From NCBI RefSeq assembly GCF_025527015.1, contig NZ_JAODIM010000034.1, positions 58,375 to 122,374 on the forward strand: 64,000 nucleotides of DNA. Direction: 5' to 3'. Each line of letters opens with the position of its first letter. Position 1 is the first letter of the stretch. The translations under genes and the position numbers were made by a program. The notes under the pieces were generated by a model. The model was not told the origin of the DNA, did no database searches, and saw nothing but the letters and a program-made list of their open reading frames with translations. The DNA is from Winslowiella arboricola (lineage in GTDB: Bacteria > Pseudomonadota > Gammaproteobacteria > Enterobacterales > Enterobacteriaceae). Of the stretch, positions 55,312 through 63,810 are shown piece after piece.

Positions 55312-55830
55312 TTAGCGGGTCAGGCAGGGGATATCACAGGGCTCCTCATCAGCAAGTCGCTGACACAACGCCGCAAGCGTTGATTCCGAGAAGACTTCGA
55401 TACCATGACGGGTCAACAGTTCGGCGGTCACGCCCTGACCGGCGATTTTGCTGCCGTTAAAACCACCGCTGTAAATCATTTTGCTGCCGCAGGAAGGGCT
55501 GCCTTCAGTAAGAATGGCAAACTGGCAGTTATGCTGTTGCGCCATCTCCAGCGTCAGCCAGGCGGCTAAAATATAGCGCTCAGTGACGTCGCCACCGCTG
55601 GCTTCGCGCACTGTGGCGCCATGGCTGATTACGCCGTAACCGGCGGCGGCGGGCTGGATCTCTGCAGCCGGACGCGGCGTCTGAAAACCCGCAGCCAGCT
55701 CCGGGCAGAACACCACAAAGCGATTTTGTTGCCGCCAGCGGGCGATACAGTGATTAACCAGGGTTTTTGCCGAGCCGTTATAGCGCACCGGAAAACCGGC
55801 CAGACAGGCGCTAAGAAGGATTTTTTGCAT
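55312..55830 (-). CDS. DUF523 family protein
   Basis: Protein of 172 aa beginning MQKILLSACLAGFPVRYNG and containing CPELAAGFQTPRPAAEI, EGSPSCGSKMIYSGGFNGSKIAGQGVTAELL. The conserved cysteines (SACLAG, SPSCGS) suggest metal or cluster binding, as discussed for this family. No biochemical role is established to my knowledge. Single cytosolic gene. Confidence 0.85.
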   Translation of the reverse strand: MQKILLSACLAGFPVRYNGSAKTLVNHCIARWRQQNRFVVFCPELAAGFQTPRPAAEIQPAAAGYGVISHGATVREASGGDVTERYILAAWLTLEMAQQHNCQFAILTEGSPSCGSKMIYSGGFNGSKIAGQGVTAELLTRHGIEVFSESTLAALCQRLADEEPCDIPCLTR

Positions 55831-55961
55831 TGCTGCCCAACCTGAAGGCTAAGATTTTTTTATCCTGGCATTCAATATTGCGCAAGGCGAGAAACGGGGC
55901 AGTCATATAAGAACAATTAAACAAACCCAGCGTGGGAGCCGGGTTCGGATTGTTGCTGTGA

Positions 55962-56168
55962 TTAGGGTTTTATCAGCCTGATGGCGTGTTCCAGCACCTT
56001 CTGCTCATCCCGCTCGCTGTCACCGCGTTTAAGCCGGGTCTTCTTCAGCAGTTCGGCAAGCACCGAACGTTGCGTATCACGGCCACTTTCCGCCAGTACG
56101 ATAACCGCATCGCCGATCACCCGGCAGACTTCGTCATAATATTCTTCACTCAACACATCACGTTTCAT
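55962..56168 (-). CDS. Small acidic/basic helical protein, hypothetical
   Basis: Product of 68 aa, charged, probably two helices (SEEYYDEVCRVIGDAVIVLAES, RSVLAELLKKTRLKRGDSERDEQKVLEHAIRLI). An excellent ribosome site AGGAGGTG lies before the ATG at 56168. The layout is vaguely like AriR/YmgB connector proteins but no reliable match is seen. Confidence 0.65.
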   Translation of the reverse strand: MKRDVLSEEYYDEVCRVIGDAVIVLAESGRDTQRSVLAELLKKTRLKRGDSERDEQKVLEHAIRLIKP

Positions 56169-56236
56169 AGCACCTCCTCCTTTATACACAACCTGGCACG
56201 CTTTTACGCAGGCCGCCAGTTTGAGGGTATCAGGAG

Positions 56237-56464
56237 TTAATGAACGCGCTCCGCTTCACGCGCTTTACTGGCGCTGCGTGACACGCGGTGAGCTTTTTCC
56301 GGGTCGCCAGCCACAAATTCGAAGGTAGGGGAGTAATAAAAGGGCAGCCAGCCGCCGTAGCCATTTTCCCACTCCCAGCGTACCGGGCAGGGCCATAAAA
56401 TGCCATCGTAGAGTATGTAGTAAATCCATCGACCATTGGGACGACGCGGCTTCGGCGTTTTCAT
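56237..56464 (-). CDS. Hypothetical 75-aa aromatic-rich protein
   Basis: Rich in Trp, Tyr and Pro in its first half (WIYYILYDGILWPCPVRWEW, GYGGWLPFYYSP) and in Arg/Lys/Ala in its second half. No signal peptide. The ribosome site is weak. A frame-shifted ORF on the same strand (56230-56436) looks like a shadow. No family recognised. Confidence 0.5.
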   Translation of the reverse strand: MKTPKPRRPNGRWIYYILYDGILWPCPVRWEWENGYGGWLPFYYSPTFEFVAGDPEKAHRVSRSASKAREAERVH

Positions 56465-56699
56465 CGGGGCAACTATGTTGAGCTGAGGGTGTATTAAAAA
56501 AATAGCCTATATTTTGACCTGTCACACGACGGGTTTCAACCGGCAACGCTTAAATCCACCCGAATCCACCAGTTTACTCCTGCTTTATGAGACAGGGGTA
56601 ACAAAAAATGGTGCCCCATCCCTGGAGGAAAATATCCTGAAAGCAGGCTAAATAGTTTCTGTGCTAAACTACCTCGTTTTCCTAAGGATGAGGATCGCA

Positions 56700-57236
56700 A
56701 TGATGAGTAATTACGGAATATTAGCCCTGTTTTTGACGCCACTGATGCTGCCACTGGCGCAGGCTAATGATAAAACGCAACTTTTTGAACATGTGAATCA
56801 ACGGCTTGGCTGGATGAAAGATGTTGCCGGTTATAAGGCCAGGCATCATCAGGCGATTGAGGATCTGGCGCAGGAGTCACGGGTATTATCGCTGACCCTG
56901 CACAGCGCCGAGCATTTTGGCCTGCAACCGCAGTCGGTAAAGCCTTTTATTACGGCGCAGATGGATGTGGCCAAAGCGATACAATATCGTTATCGCGCTG
57001 ACTGGCTGTCGATGCCGGAAGAAAAATGGACGCCATTGCCGTTACCGGTGGTGCGGGAAAAAATTTCGCAGCTGAGTGCGGATATCCTCCAGCATCTGAC
57101 GCAGATGCTGAAATCCGGCGACCGTGTCAGCGAAGAGGACAGAGCAGCATTTAATATGTTGATCTCTCAACATAATATCGACGAATCGGACAAAGCGTTG
57201 ATTTTTGATACCCTGAAACAGGTGGCATTAAAATAG
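56700..57236 (+). CDS. aroQ: Exported chorismate mutase, AroQ-gamma type
   Basis: Periplasmic, all-helical chorismate mutase (178 aa) converting chorismate to prephenate. Signal peptide about 1-22 (PLAQAND). The motifs NQRLGWMKDVAGYKARHHQAIEDLAQESRVL and QYRYRADWLSMPEEKWTPLP match the monofunctional exported enzyme first known from Erwinia herbicola. The ATG at 56700 follows GAGGAT; a second ATG is adjacent. Paired exported cyclohexadienyl dehydratase is not in the window. Roles in plant interaction have been proposed for such exported mutases. Confidence 0.92.
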   Translation: MMSNYGILALFLTPLMLPLAQANDKTQLFEHVNQRLGWMKDVAGYKARHHQAIEDLAQESRVLSLTLHSAEHFGLQPQSVKPFITAQMDVAKAIQYRYRADWLSMPEEKWTPLPLPVVREKISQLSADILQHLTQMLKSGDRVSEEDRAAFNMLISQHNIDESDKALIFDTLKQVALK

Positions 57237-57240
57237 TACG

Positions 57241-57411
57241 CTAACGCCACACCTCGCCACACTGCAGCACTGCCTGTGGGCGTCGCTGATGAATTCTTTC
57301 CGCCATCCGCTCACAGGATGCAAGGGTGGGGTAGATATGTTCTGATACCGGCAGCGCTTCGCAGGCATCATAGCCGCAGGCGCTTACTAACAGCACAAAT
57401 CCAATTAACAT
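57241..57411 (-). CDS. Small exported Cys-containing protein (56 aa)
   Basis: ATG at 57411 with a very strong ribosome site (AAGGAGGGG) and an open frame of 56 codons. The start is hydrophobic (MLIGFVLLVSACGYDACEAL), followed by CERMAERIHQRRPQAVLQCG. Four cysteines and the pattern of hydrophobic start, acidic middle and Tyr-Pro-Thr (HIYPTLASCE) resemble enteric YebW/DUF1482-type proteins; VSAC could alternatively be a lipobox. Convergent with aroQ, 4 bp apart. Confidence 0.65.
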   Translation of the reverse strand: MLIGFVLLVSACGYDACEALPVSEHIYPTLASCERMAERIHQRRPQAVLQCGEVWR

Positions 57412-57431
57412 ATCCCCTCCTTAACGACGGT

Positions 57432-57461
57432 CCCTGAAGACGAAGCTCGCTGTCTTCAGGG
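57432..57461. terminator. Hairpin CCCTGAAGAC / GTCTTCAGGG
   Basis: Perfect 10-bp stem with a 10-nt loop, directly upstream of the 56-aa gene on its promoter side and followed on the plus strand by TTTAAG. It may be a terminator for an opposite transcript or part of the 5' leader of the small gene. Confidence 0.45.
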
Positions 57462-57799
57462 TTTAAGTATAGTCGAGCGAAGCGGCAGCTGCGTATTTGA
57501 CCCGACAGTCAGGGGAAAGATCAGGAAAGACAACGTATGCATTTTTAGCCGAAGTGGCGAAAATATTGACCGTGTGAAATATATTTCTTCCATGCGCGCA
57601 GAAACAGATTAGCAAAATAATAACGTTCCGATTAATTCATTAAATTCATTTAACTCAAATTTCGCCATTATTGAGGAAGGAATCAGGCAAAAAAAAGTCA
57701 ACAACATCCCGCAGAAAACATTCATCTGAGTGAGTTTTTGTTGACTGTTTACAGCGACTTAAAATTTCTGCCAGCGACGTAATAGCGATCTGACTGCAA
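57462..57799. other. 338-bp gap without a supported gene
   Basis: AT-rich stretch. A 63-codon minus-strand frame (57655-57846) overlaps the next gene, has no ribosome site and no recognisable features. No promoter or repeat stood out. Confidence 0.4.
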
Positions 57800-58036
57800 T
57801 CAGGCCTTGTTGTTATCGATGGTGATATTGGGCGCGCACTGTTCACCCACCTTTACCATACGGAATTCTGCTTTGCCTTGATGTACGTAGATGCAGGCAC
57901 GACCCATTTCGCCGCCGTCCTGTTCCTGAGAGAGTGACACCGTGACCGCTTCTGCCATCGCCAGCGGTGAGAGTAGTATTCCTGCCATTGCCATAGCGGG
58001 CAAGTTGGTTATATGCCATACCTGTGGGCATTTCAT
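57800..58036 (-). CDS. Small exported protein with two cysteines (78 aa)
   Basis: Leader peptide MKCPQVWHITNLPAMAMAGILLSPLAMAEA is followed by a ~45-residue mature part containing ACIYVHQGKAEFRMVKVGEQCAPNI, where two Cys could form a disulfide. The Met at 58036 has AAGGATG upstream; the frame also opens at 58054. No family recognised. Probably periplasmic. Confidence 0.6.
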   Translation of the reverse strand: MKCPQVWHITNLPAMAMAGILLSPLAMAEAVTVSLSQEQDGGEMGRACIYVHQGKAEFRMVKVGEQCAPNITIDNNKA

Positions 58037-58054
58037 TTTGCACATCCTTAACAC

Positions 58055-58578
58055 ACCGTAAGAGATTACCGGGTACCAGGTAGCCAGCTAAACGCTATCA
58101 AAATAAGTTTGCTAATTATTGGTACTGCAAGTTTAAAACTATTGCGAGCAACGCGAATTCGTCAATCTAATAATTGTCTAACAGATCACGCTTTTTAAAC
58201 TGTTTTTCAGAAACTGAGCTGTACTGGTACAGAACGCGACAAATGCCCCATCAGCCTGCGTCTATTTTGAGGCCGTTAATAGTTGAAGTAAAATCCTAAT
58301 GCTGAAGTTTCCGGTAAAACTCGGTTTTTAAGAAGTTTCCGGTTCGCAACGCAGAAATAACCGAACAGTTATTTGCGCCTGATAGTGCTATTTTGGAATT
58401 CCGGTAACCAATTGCGAGGATTAGCATCAGTAATAGCCTGAGCTGTACTGGCACTGGTACACAACATCTGTTGCAGCGCCATCATCCCTGCGGGGCGGCA
58501 TCTAACCACTGCAGTAAACCCCTGACGTTAGCGTCGATACTGCAACGAAGTCTGGAAAACTGATGAAGTTCAACCCTT
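58055..58578. other. Gene-poor stretch with short direct repeats
   Basis: No supported gene. GAAGTTTCCGGT occurs twice 28 bp apart (58304 and 58332). CTGAGCTGTACTGG occurs at 58214 and 58438, each followed by GGTACA, the second with a 6-nt insertion. Together with the terminator-like hairpin at 58579 this could be a small RNA locus or a decayed element. Confidence 0.4.
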
Positions 58579-58601
58579 AAAGCCCGCCACCCGCGGGCTT
58601 T
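58579..58601 (+). terminator. Perfect terminator-like hairpin
   Basis: AAAGCCCGC / GCGGGCTTT, a 9-bp perfect stem with a 5-nt loop and a short T-containing tail (TGTCGTTTCT). No annotated gene ends nearby on the plus strand, so it may end an unannotated transcript. Confidence 0.6.
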
Positions 58602-58630
58602 GTCGTTTCTGGCGTCGGTAAACAGCAGAC

Positions 58631-58661
58631 TTGACCTTACCGTAAGGGGAGGGTTTACCCT
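58631..58661 (+). promoter_or_regulatory. CueR/MerR-type promoter with 19-bp spacer
   Basis: -35 TTGACC (58631-58636) and -10 TACCCT (58656-58661) are separated by exactly 19 bp. The spacer carries a dyad ACCTTACC ... GGGAGGGT. E. coli copA has the same design (TTGACC, 19 bp, TAACCT with CCTTCCC/GGAAGG). It drives the DUF305 gene 39 bp downstream and predicts induction by copper or a related metal. Confidence 0.75.
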
Positions 58662-58699
58662 TTGGTTCTCTGAGGTTATCTGAGTGATGAGGAAGTCCA

Positions 58700-59050
58700 A
58701 TGAACAAGATAAAACCTTTCCTGCTGATTGCGTTGCTGGCGCCACTGAGCGTACTGGCAGCGGAGACGATGCATATGGACCACGCTAAGGAGAGCGGCGC
58801 CCGGCAGAGTTATCAGAGCGGTATGGATAAGATGCATGGCGATATGATGCAGGGGATGCAGTCGGATAACCCGGATGTGGCCTTTGCTCAGGGGATGACG
58901 GCGCATCATCAGGGCGCAATTGATATGGCGAAAACCGAGCTGAAATATGGCAAAGATGCGGAAATGCGTAAGCTGGCGCAGGAAATTATCGACGCGCAGC
59001 AGCCGGAAATTGACCGCATGCAACGCTGGTTAAAACAGCAGAAGAAGTAA
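58700..59050 (+). CDS. DUF305 periplasmic copper-type protein
   Basis: Exported four-helix-bundle-like protein (116 aa): signal peptide ending SVLA-AET, then a Met/His-rich part (MHMDHAKESG, MDKMHGDMMQGMQ) and MTAHHQGAIDMAKTELKYGKD, the DUF305 hallmark seen in CopM-like copper-binding proteins. The CueR-like promoter upstream supports a copper role (sequestration in the periplasm). No copA or cueO neighbours. Confidence 0.88.
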   Translation: MNKIKPFLLIALLAPLSVLAAETMHMDHAKESGARQSYQSGMDKMHGDMMQGMQSDNPDVAFAQGMTAHHQGAIDMAKTELKYGKDAEMRKLAQEIIDAQQPEIDRMQRWLKQQKK

Positions 59051-59094
59051 TCTGCCTTGTCCCGCCACGCGGGCGGCGGGACAGATGGCGCGCA

Positions 59095-59724
59095 TCAGGA
59101 TGACTGACTGACGATTAATTTAATCCCCAGTAACGCCATCAGACCGCCACCGAGGGTATCCAGTCGCTGTTTAAAACGCAGATAGGCACTACGCGGCGCT
59201 GTGGCGGAAAGCACCATAACCACAAACAGATACCAGACAAAATCGATCGCGAAAGAGGCGATCGGCAGCGCAATATTAATCCAGACAGGGTACTGGTGGC
59301 TGAGGAAAGCGGCAAATATACTGCCGAAAACCAGTGCGGTTTGCGGATTGCTGATCTGCGTCAGCAGGCCAAGGTTAAAACCGCGTAGCGCGCTGTAACC
59401 GTTCGATTCACCAATCTCCACTTTCAGTGGACGACGTGCGTTGCTAATCATCTGATACGCCAGGTACAATAAATAGACGCCACCGGCAATTTTCAGCAGC
59501 CAGAACAACCAGGGAACGGTCAGCAAAATCGACTGCAACCCCATAATCGCCGCCAGCGCAAACAGCGCACAGCCGGTACTCATTCCTAACGCGGTAAATA
59601 CGCCGCAGCGGCGACTCTCCGACATGGCGGTTTTGGCCACGAGCAAGAAACTGGGGCCGGGTGACATCGAGCCTACAGCAATCACCCCGCAAATGGATAA
59701 AAACGCAATCAGGCTATTGTCCAT
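59095..59724 (-). CDS. LysE/RhtB-family amino-acid exporter
   Basis: Inner-membrane exporter (209 aa), about six hydrophobic segments, with the family signature GSMSPGPSFLLVAKTAMSESRRCG near residue 17 and LLTQISNPQTALVFGSIFA in the middle. Two adjacent Met codons exist; the second has the better AGGAG spacing. Exports an amino acid or derivative not readable from sequence. Divergent from the RidA-like gene. Confidence 0.88.
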   Translation of the reverse strand: MDNSLIAFLSICGVIAVGSMSPGPSFLLVAKTAMSESRRCGVFTALGMSTGCALFALAAIMGLQSILLTVPWLFWLLKIAGGVYLLYLAYQMISNARRPLKVEIGESNGYSALRGFNLGLLTQISNPQTALVFGSIFAAFLSHQYPVWINIALPIASFAIDFVWYLFVVMVLSATAPRSAYLRFKQRLDTLGGGLMALLGIKLIVSQSS

Positions 59725-59804
59725 CATATACTCCTGTCAGGTTGGCATTTTAAGATGGGAACCACCGCAAATTTAACGTAATCCACGGCATAAAGGTGAA
59801 CATA

Positions 59805-60188
59805 ATGGGGCAACTGGAACGAAAAAATTATCCGCAATTAGGCAATGTAGTTGGGCCTTATGTCCATGCGGTGAAGTATCAGTCGGTACTGTATGTTTCG
59901 GGTCTGACGGCTTTTGGCAGCGAAGCGCAGCACCATGGGATTGCCGCACAGGCACAGGCGATCTTTGATCAACTGGCAATCATTGCGGCTGAAGAGCAAT
60001 CCTCAATGGCGGGATTGATTAAAGTGACGATCTTTATCACTGACTTTAGTCACCTGACCGCACTGCGCGAAGTACTGTTCGCCCGTTTCGGCGAGCATCT
60101 GCCCGCCAGTTCGCTGGTTCAGGTTACGCAATTGTTCTCGCCTGATTTGAAGATCGAGATCGAAGCCTGTTTTGCACTGGGTGAGTAA
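59805..60188 (+). CDS. RidA/YjgF-family protein lacking the key Arg
   Basis: Trimeric-fold protein (127 aa): NVVGPYVHAVKYQSVLYVSGLTAF and VTIFITDFSHLTALREVLFARFGEHLPASSLVQV. In imine-deaminating RidA this last motif has PARSCVEV, with Arg105 binding the substrate carboxylate; here the Arg is Ser (PASSLVQV), so 2-aminoacrylate deamination is unlikely and the protein falls among Rid paralogues of other function. Start at 59805 follows AGGTGAA. Confidence 0.83.
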   Translation: MGQLERKNYPQLGNVVGPYVHAVKYQSVLYVSGLTAFGSEAQHHGIAAQAQAIFDQLAIIAAEEQSSMAGLIKVTIFITDFSHLTALREVLFARFGEHLPASSLVQVTQLFSPDLKIEIEACFALGE

Positions 60189-60291
60189 TTCGCCGCTTTT
60201 TTCTGCTGATGTATGCCCGTCTGCCGGAAAAGGGTAACGGGCGGGGGCTAAAGTTGTTAAAGTTGGCGTTTTACACCTTTGTGGGAACACT

Positions 60292-60486
60292 ATGTCTAAC
60301 GAAATTGCACATCCGTCCAGCAGCCCTAAGCAGGCAGCCCTTCAGCTGGTGATTGAACTGGTTCGCGCCGGTAAACTCAGCCCGTTGCAGGGCGATGCGT
60401 CTAATATGATCTCTATTTACGAACAGTTTAAAACGCATTTTGAATCGGACAAACACAAGCACGCCTCTGATTCCGTCATCTCTTAA
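60292..60486 (+). CDS. Small hypothetical protein (64 aa)
   Basis: Starts MSNEIAHPSSSPKQAALQLVIELVRAGKLSPLQGDASNMISIYEQFKTHF. Predicted mainly helical and cytosolic, with a His/Lys-rich tail (SDKHKHASD). GGGAAC lies before the ATG. No family recognised. Nearest gene is the RidA paralogue, 103 bp upstream in the same direction. Confidence 0.6.
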   Translation: MSNEIAHPSSSPKQAALQLVIELVRAGKLSPLQGDASNMISIYEQFKTHFESDKHKHASDSVIS

Positions 60487-60742
60487 CGGCACGCGTGGCA
60501 CGGATGCCCGCCCGTAATCGGCGTTACTCTCCGCACTATCTGGTGCTTATCAGCGCCCTCCTGCCAAAACGATGTGATCTGACCGCCAAATCAGCAATCT
60601 TTCTGGCCAGATTGCTGCGATGGCGTTAACAGTGTTAGCGTTATCACAACAGCAGCGCGCAATAAAAATTAGGGTGGTAAAAAAGTAAAACAGCGGTTTA
60701 AATTTTACACGGGACAACTGTCACTATTAACTGGTAAACCAC

Positions 60743-61591
60743 ATGACGATGGCAACCATTGAGCAACATGCTTTAACGGATCGTGCATTTGCTTTTACGC
60801 GCCGTACCGGGGATAAAAGCAGTTCTCACCACTGGCACCAGTGCCTGGAAATCATGCTGGTCGAGCAGGGTTATGGCACGATTATTGTTGATAATCAGCA
60901 GTATGCGTTGCGTCCCGGGCGAATATTTATTTTTCCACCCTTTAAGCTGCATAAGGTGGTGGTCGATGAGCGCGATCTCGCCGGCTACCGGCGCACCATG
61001 ATCCACGTGGATAGCGCTGTACTGATCAATTTCCTCGGTGATTTTCCGCATCAGCGCGCCCGCTTACAACGCCTGTGCCATCAGCGCAGCGCTGCGACCG
61101 TCTGTGACTTAAGTGAATATCAGCACGGTCTGGAACAGCTATTTAACGTTTATCAGCGCATTTTTGACAGTCGTCCGTTTAATTTACCGGACAGCGCCTG
61201 CCTGATATTACAGTTGCTGAATTTTTTGCCGGAATATGTCGCCAGCCGTGAGCCACGTGATGACAGTATCTCTACACGCGTGATGTTATGGGTTGAGGAG
61301 CATTACGCGCAGAAGTTTAGTCTGGCGGCGCTGGCGCTTTCGCTAAACTTATCGCGCAGTTATATCTCGCGTAGCTTTAAGCAGGAAACCGGTGGACTGA
61401 TTCAGGATTATCTGTTGATGCGGCGCCTGTGGCAGGCGTGTAACTGGTTGCGCAGCGATGAGCTGCCGGTGGAAGCGATAGCCGAGCAAACCGGTTTTGC
61501 CGACACCTCCTATTTTATTACCTGCTTTAAAAAGATGATTGGCGATACGCCGCTAAAATACCGTAAACGCCATCAGGATAATGGCGTTTAG
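60743..61591 (+). CDS. AraC-family regulator with N-terminal cupin
   Basis: Regulator of 282 aa. The cupin begins HHWHQCLEIMLVEQGYGTIIVDNQQYALRPGRIFIFPPFKLHKV; the C-terminal AraC domain has two HTH units (LAALALSLNLSRSYISRSFKQETG, VEAIAEQTGFADTSYFITCFKKMIGDTPLKYR). It converges with the SBP_5 gene at 61603 (11-bp gap). The effector is unknown. No clear ribosome site, and the long upstream gap (256 bp) shows no gene. Confidence 0.87.
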   Translation: MTMATIEQHALTDRAFAFTRRTGDKSSSHHWHQCLEIMLVEQGYGTIIVDNQQYALRPGRIFIFPPFKLHKVVVDERDLAGYRRTMIHVDSAVLINFLGDFPHQRARLQRLCHQRSAATVCDLSEYQHGLEQLFNVYQRIFDSRPFNLPDSACLILQLLNFLPEYVASREPRDDSISTRVMLWVEEHYAQKFSLAALALSLNLSRSYISRSFKQETGGLIQDYLLMRRLWQACNWLRSDELPVEAIAEQTGFADTSYFITCFKKMIGDTPLKYRKRHQDNGV

Positions 61592-61602
61592 CGGCAACGG
61601 CG

Positions 61603-63177
61603 TTACTTACTTACCTGATCGTAGTAGAGCATGCTGGTGCCAATTCCCTGTTGCGCGCCTTTGATATTATCGCGCAGACCCACCAGTTTCTGCCCCTGCA
61701 AGGTCACCACATATGGCGAGTTGTGCTGAATCTCTTTTTGCAGCTCGGCATACAGCGCCTGCCGTTTCTGCACATCACTTTCCGCCGCCGCCGCGCGGGT
61801 TTGCGCGCTGAGTTTGGGGATCTCCCAGCCGACACGCCAGGCGAGGGTTTTCGGGCCACCCGGTACGTTCAAGGCAAAGGTGCTGGCATTGGTATTGGGA
61901 TCGACATAGTCCGCGCCCCAGTAGATAAAGATCGACTGGAAATTACGCCCGCGCATTTTGCTCCACAACTCAGATTCCGCTACCGGCTGGATATCAATAG
62001 TGATATCTGCTTTGGCAAAACTGGCCTGCAACGCCTGCGCCACATCGGTATACGGTGGCTGATTGACGATGGTCAGCGAGAAACGGGTGCCGGGTTTAAT
62101 GCCCGCCTGCTGCAGGATGCTCTTCGCTTTGGCGACATCCAGTTTAAAGGGCTTATCGGTTAACGCGCCATCGAAACCCTGCGGCAGAAACGCCTGATGG
62201 ACCTGATACTGTCCCTTCAGCAACTCACCAGAAAGGCTGTCATAATCCACCAGCCAGCGCGCGGCCTGCCAGAGTGCCGGATTTCCCAGCGCCGGTTGCT
62301 GCTTATCCTGGGTGTTAAAACCAAGGTAGTAGATCAGGCTGGAAGGGAAGGCGGAAACTTTGATACCAGGATGATTTTTAATCGCGTCAAACTGATCGGC
62401 GCCCAGCTCATAGGCGACATCGACATCACCCTGTTCCAGCAGTAAACGTCTTGAACCGGGATCGGCGACTCCTTTGAGGATCACCCGTTTGAGTTTCGGC
62501 GCAGGCTCTGCCTGTGGATTCTGTTCCAGTACCAGCGCCTGCTGGGGCACATAGTTACGGATACTGTAAGCGGCGCTGCCAGCGGAGCGGGTGCGCAGCC
62601 AGCCGTTACCAAAATCGTTATCTTTAGCGTGCTGCTGCACCAGTTTACTGTCAACAATTGATGCGACCGGCGCGGTAAGCAGACGCAGCGCCAGATCGCT
62701 GCCAATCGGCGAAACCCAGCGTAATTCCACTTTGTCATCGCTGATGCGTGTGAACTGTGCGTCGATATTCTCTGGCGTCCAGCCTAATTCACCAAGGATA
62801 AACGAAGGGGTTTTATTCAGCTTCACCACGCGCGTCAGTGACCAGATAACATCGTCTGCGGTGACTGCATTGCCGCTGGCAAAACGGCTACCGGGTTTCA
62901 GGTTAAACACCAGGCTGTGCTCGCTGCTGCCGGGCTGCCAGTTTGTCGCCAGTTCTGCTGCCACCTGGCGCGGGTTATTGCGGTCCGACGCCACCAGTCC
63001 CTGATAGAGATCGGTCAGGCTGCTGGTGCTGACGGTTTCAAAGCTTTCCGCCGGATCGAAACTGATAATGCCATCAAGCGGGATTGCCACAATTAAGGTA
63101 TCGGCGGGCGTCGCCGCATGGACGGCTGCGGTAAAAGTTAATGCACTGGCGATAGCGACGGGCAGAAGTTTACGCAT
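61603..63177 (-). CDS. Orphan SBP_5 (peptide/nickel-type) binding protein
   Basis: Periplasmic binding protein (524 aa) with leader MRKLLPVAIASALTFTAAVHAAT. Family marks: FDPAESFETVSTSSLTDLYQGLV, LKPGSRFASGNAVTADDVIWSLTRVV and YWGADYVDPNTNASTFALN. Usually such genes start a dpp/opp-like operon, but no permease or ATPase genes follow within the window (its downstream side is the convergent AraC gene), so it may use transporter parts encoded elsewhere. Confidence 0.88.
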   Translation of the reverse strand: MRKLLPVAIASALTFTAAVHAATPADTLIVAIPLDGIISFDPAESFETVSTSSLTDLYQGLVASDRNNPRQVAAELATNWQPGSSEHSLVFNLKPGSRFASGNAVTADDVIWSLTRVVKLNKTPSFILGELGWTPENIDAQFTRISDDKVELRWVSPIGSDLALRLLTAPVASIVDSKLVQQHAKDNDFGNGWLRTRSAGSAAYSIRNYVPQQALVLEQNPQAEPAPKLKRVILKGVADPGSRRLLLEQGDVDVAYELGADQFDAIKNHPGIKVSAFPSSLIYYLGFNTQDKQQPALGNPALWQAARWLVDYDSLSGELLKGQYQVHQAFLPQGFDGALTDKPFKLDVAKAKSILQQAGIKPGTRFSLTIVNQPPYTDVAQALQASFAKADITIDIQPVAESELWSKMRGRNFQSIFIYWGADYVDPNTNASTFALNVPGGPKTLAWRVGWEIPKLSAQTRAAAAESDVQKRQALYAELQKEIQHNSPYVVTLQGQKLVGLRDNIKGAQQGIGTSMLYYDQVSK

Positions 63178-63325
63178 TCAATGATCCTGATGAGGGAGTA
63201 TTTCAGGACTATAGGGGGCAAATACAGCGTTGGAAATATCACTTTAGACTATGGTATCCCGCTTTGAGAATATAGCCAGATCAGAGAGTTATCATTAACC
63301 GGGTGGGATTAACATCTGACATTCC

Positions 63326-63350
63326 ACGGGCGGCGTTCTCGCCACCCGTG
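63326..63350 (+). repeat. Single diverged REP element beside the RAYT pseudogene
   Basis: ACGGGCGGCGTTCTCGCCACCCGTG lies 5 bp after the 3' end of the transposase-like pseudogene. The stem keeps most pairs but one arm has a GC-to-AC type change relative to the consensus. Confidence 0.7.
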
Positions 63351-63354
63351 TCAT

Positions 63355-63810
63355 TTATCGCGTATCAGTATACAGACGGTCTTCATCCCACCGTGATGGA
63401 TTATCAATAATGTACTGGCGAATTGCATTAAGTTCCTCTTCGTTGCGGATGACCCGGTCATAAAACCCGCGCTGCCAGATCGACTGAGGTGCCAGGCATT
63501 CACGTGTTACACCTGATTTGTAATTATTGATAATTTTCGTCAGAGGATGTGGATTCCCTTCAGCCAGTCAGATTATTCCGTGGAGATGATTAGGCATTAA
63601 CACCATTTCATCTAACGCGAGTGTGCCGGTATGGCGGGGAAGGTTTAACCAGTGGTTAAACGCCAGCTTAGCCAGACAAGTCGCAACAAGTTTTCCTGAA
63701 ATAATATTTCCAAAGAGATGCTTACGCTTATGCGTGATAAGGGTGACAAAGTATGCGCCGGGTTGTGCGTAGCAGTAATATTTTAGTCGTGGGGATTGGC
63801 GTGTTTTCAT
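63355..63810 (-). pseudogene. REP-associated tyrosine transposase (RAYT, TnpA-REP), interrupted by an in-frame TGA
   Basis: The frame from the ATG at 63810 reads MKTRQSPRLKYYCYAQPGAYFVTLITHKRKHLFG and reaches VLMPNHLHGII, the HUH (His-x-His) motif. The next codon is TGA (63568-63570). Translation then continues in the same frame to 63355 with LAEGNPHPLTKIINNYKSG and SIWQRGFYDRVIRNEEELNAIRQYIIDNP, typical of the Y1-transposase C-terminus. Intact family members often have Trp after HGII, so TGG to TGA is a likely single-base nonsense change. REP elements flank both sides. Confidence 0.82.

Noticed and set aside
56230..56436. 68-codon minus-strand ORF overlapping the 75-aa hypothetical gene
   Set aside because: Frame-shifted within the other candidate and without distinctive composition or a ribosome site.
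57655..57846. 63-codon minus-strand ORF
   Set aside because: Overlaps the exported 78-aa gene, lacks a ribosome site and shows no protein-like features.
63568..63570. Selenocysteine reading of the TGA in the RAYT gene
   Set aside because: No selenoprotein family relation and no convincing SECIS hairpin just downstream; a nonsense change is simpler.
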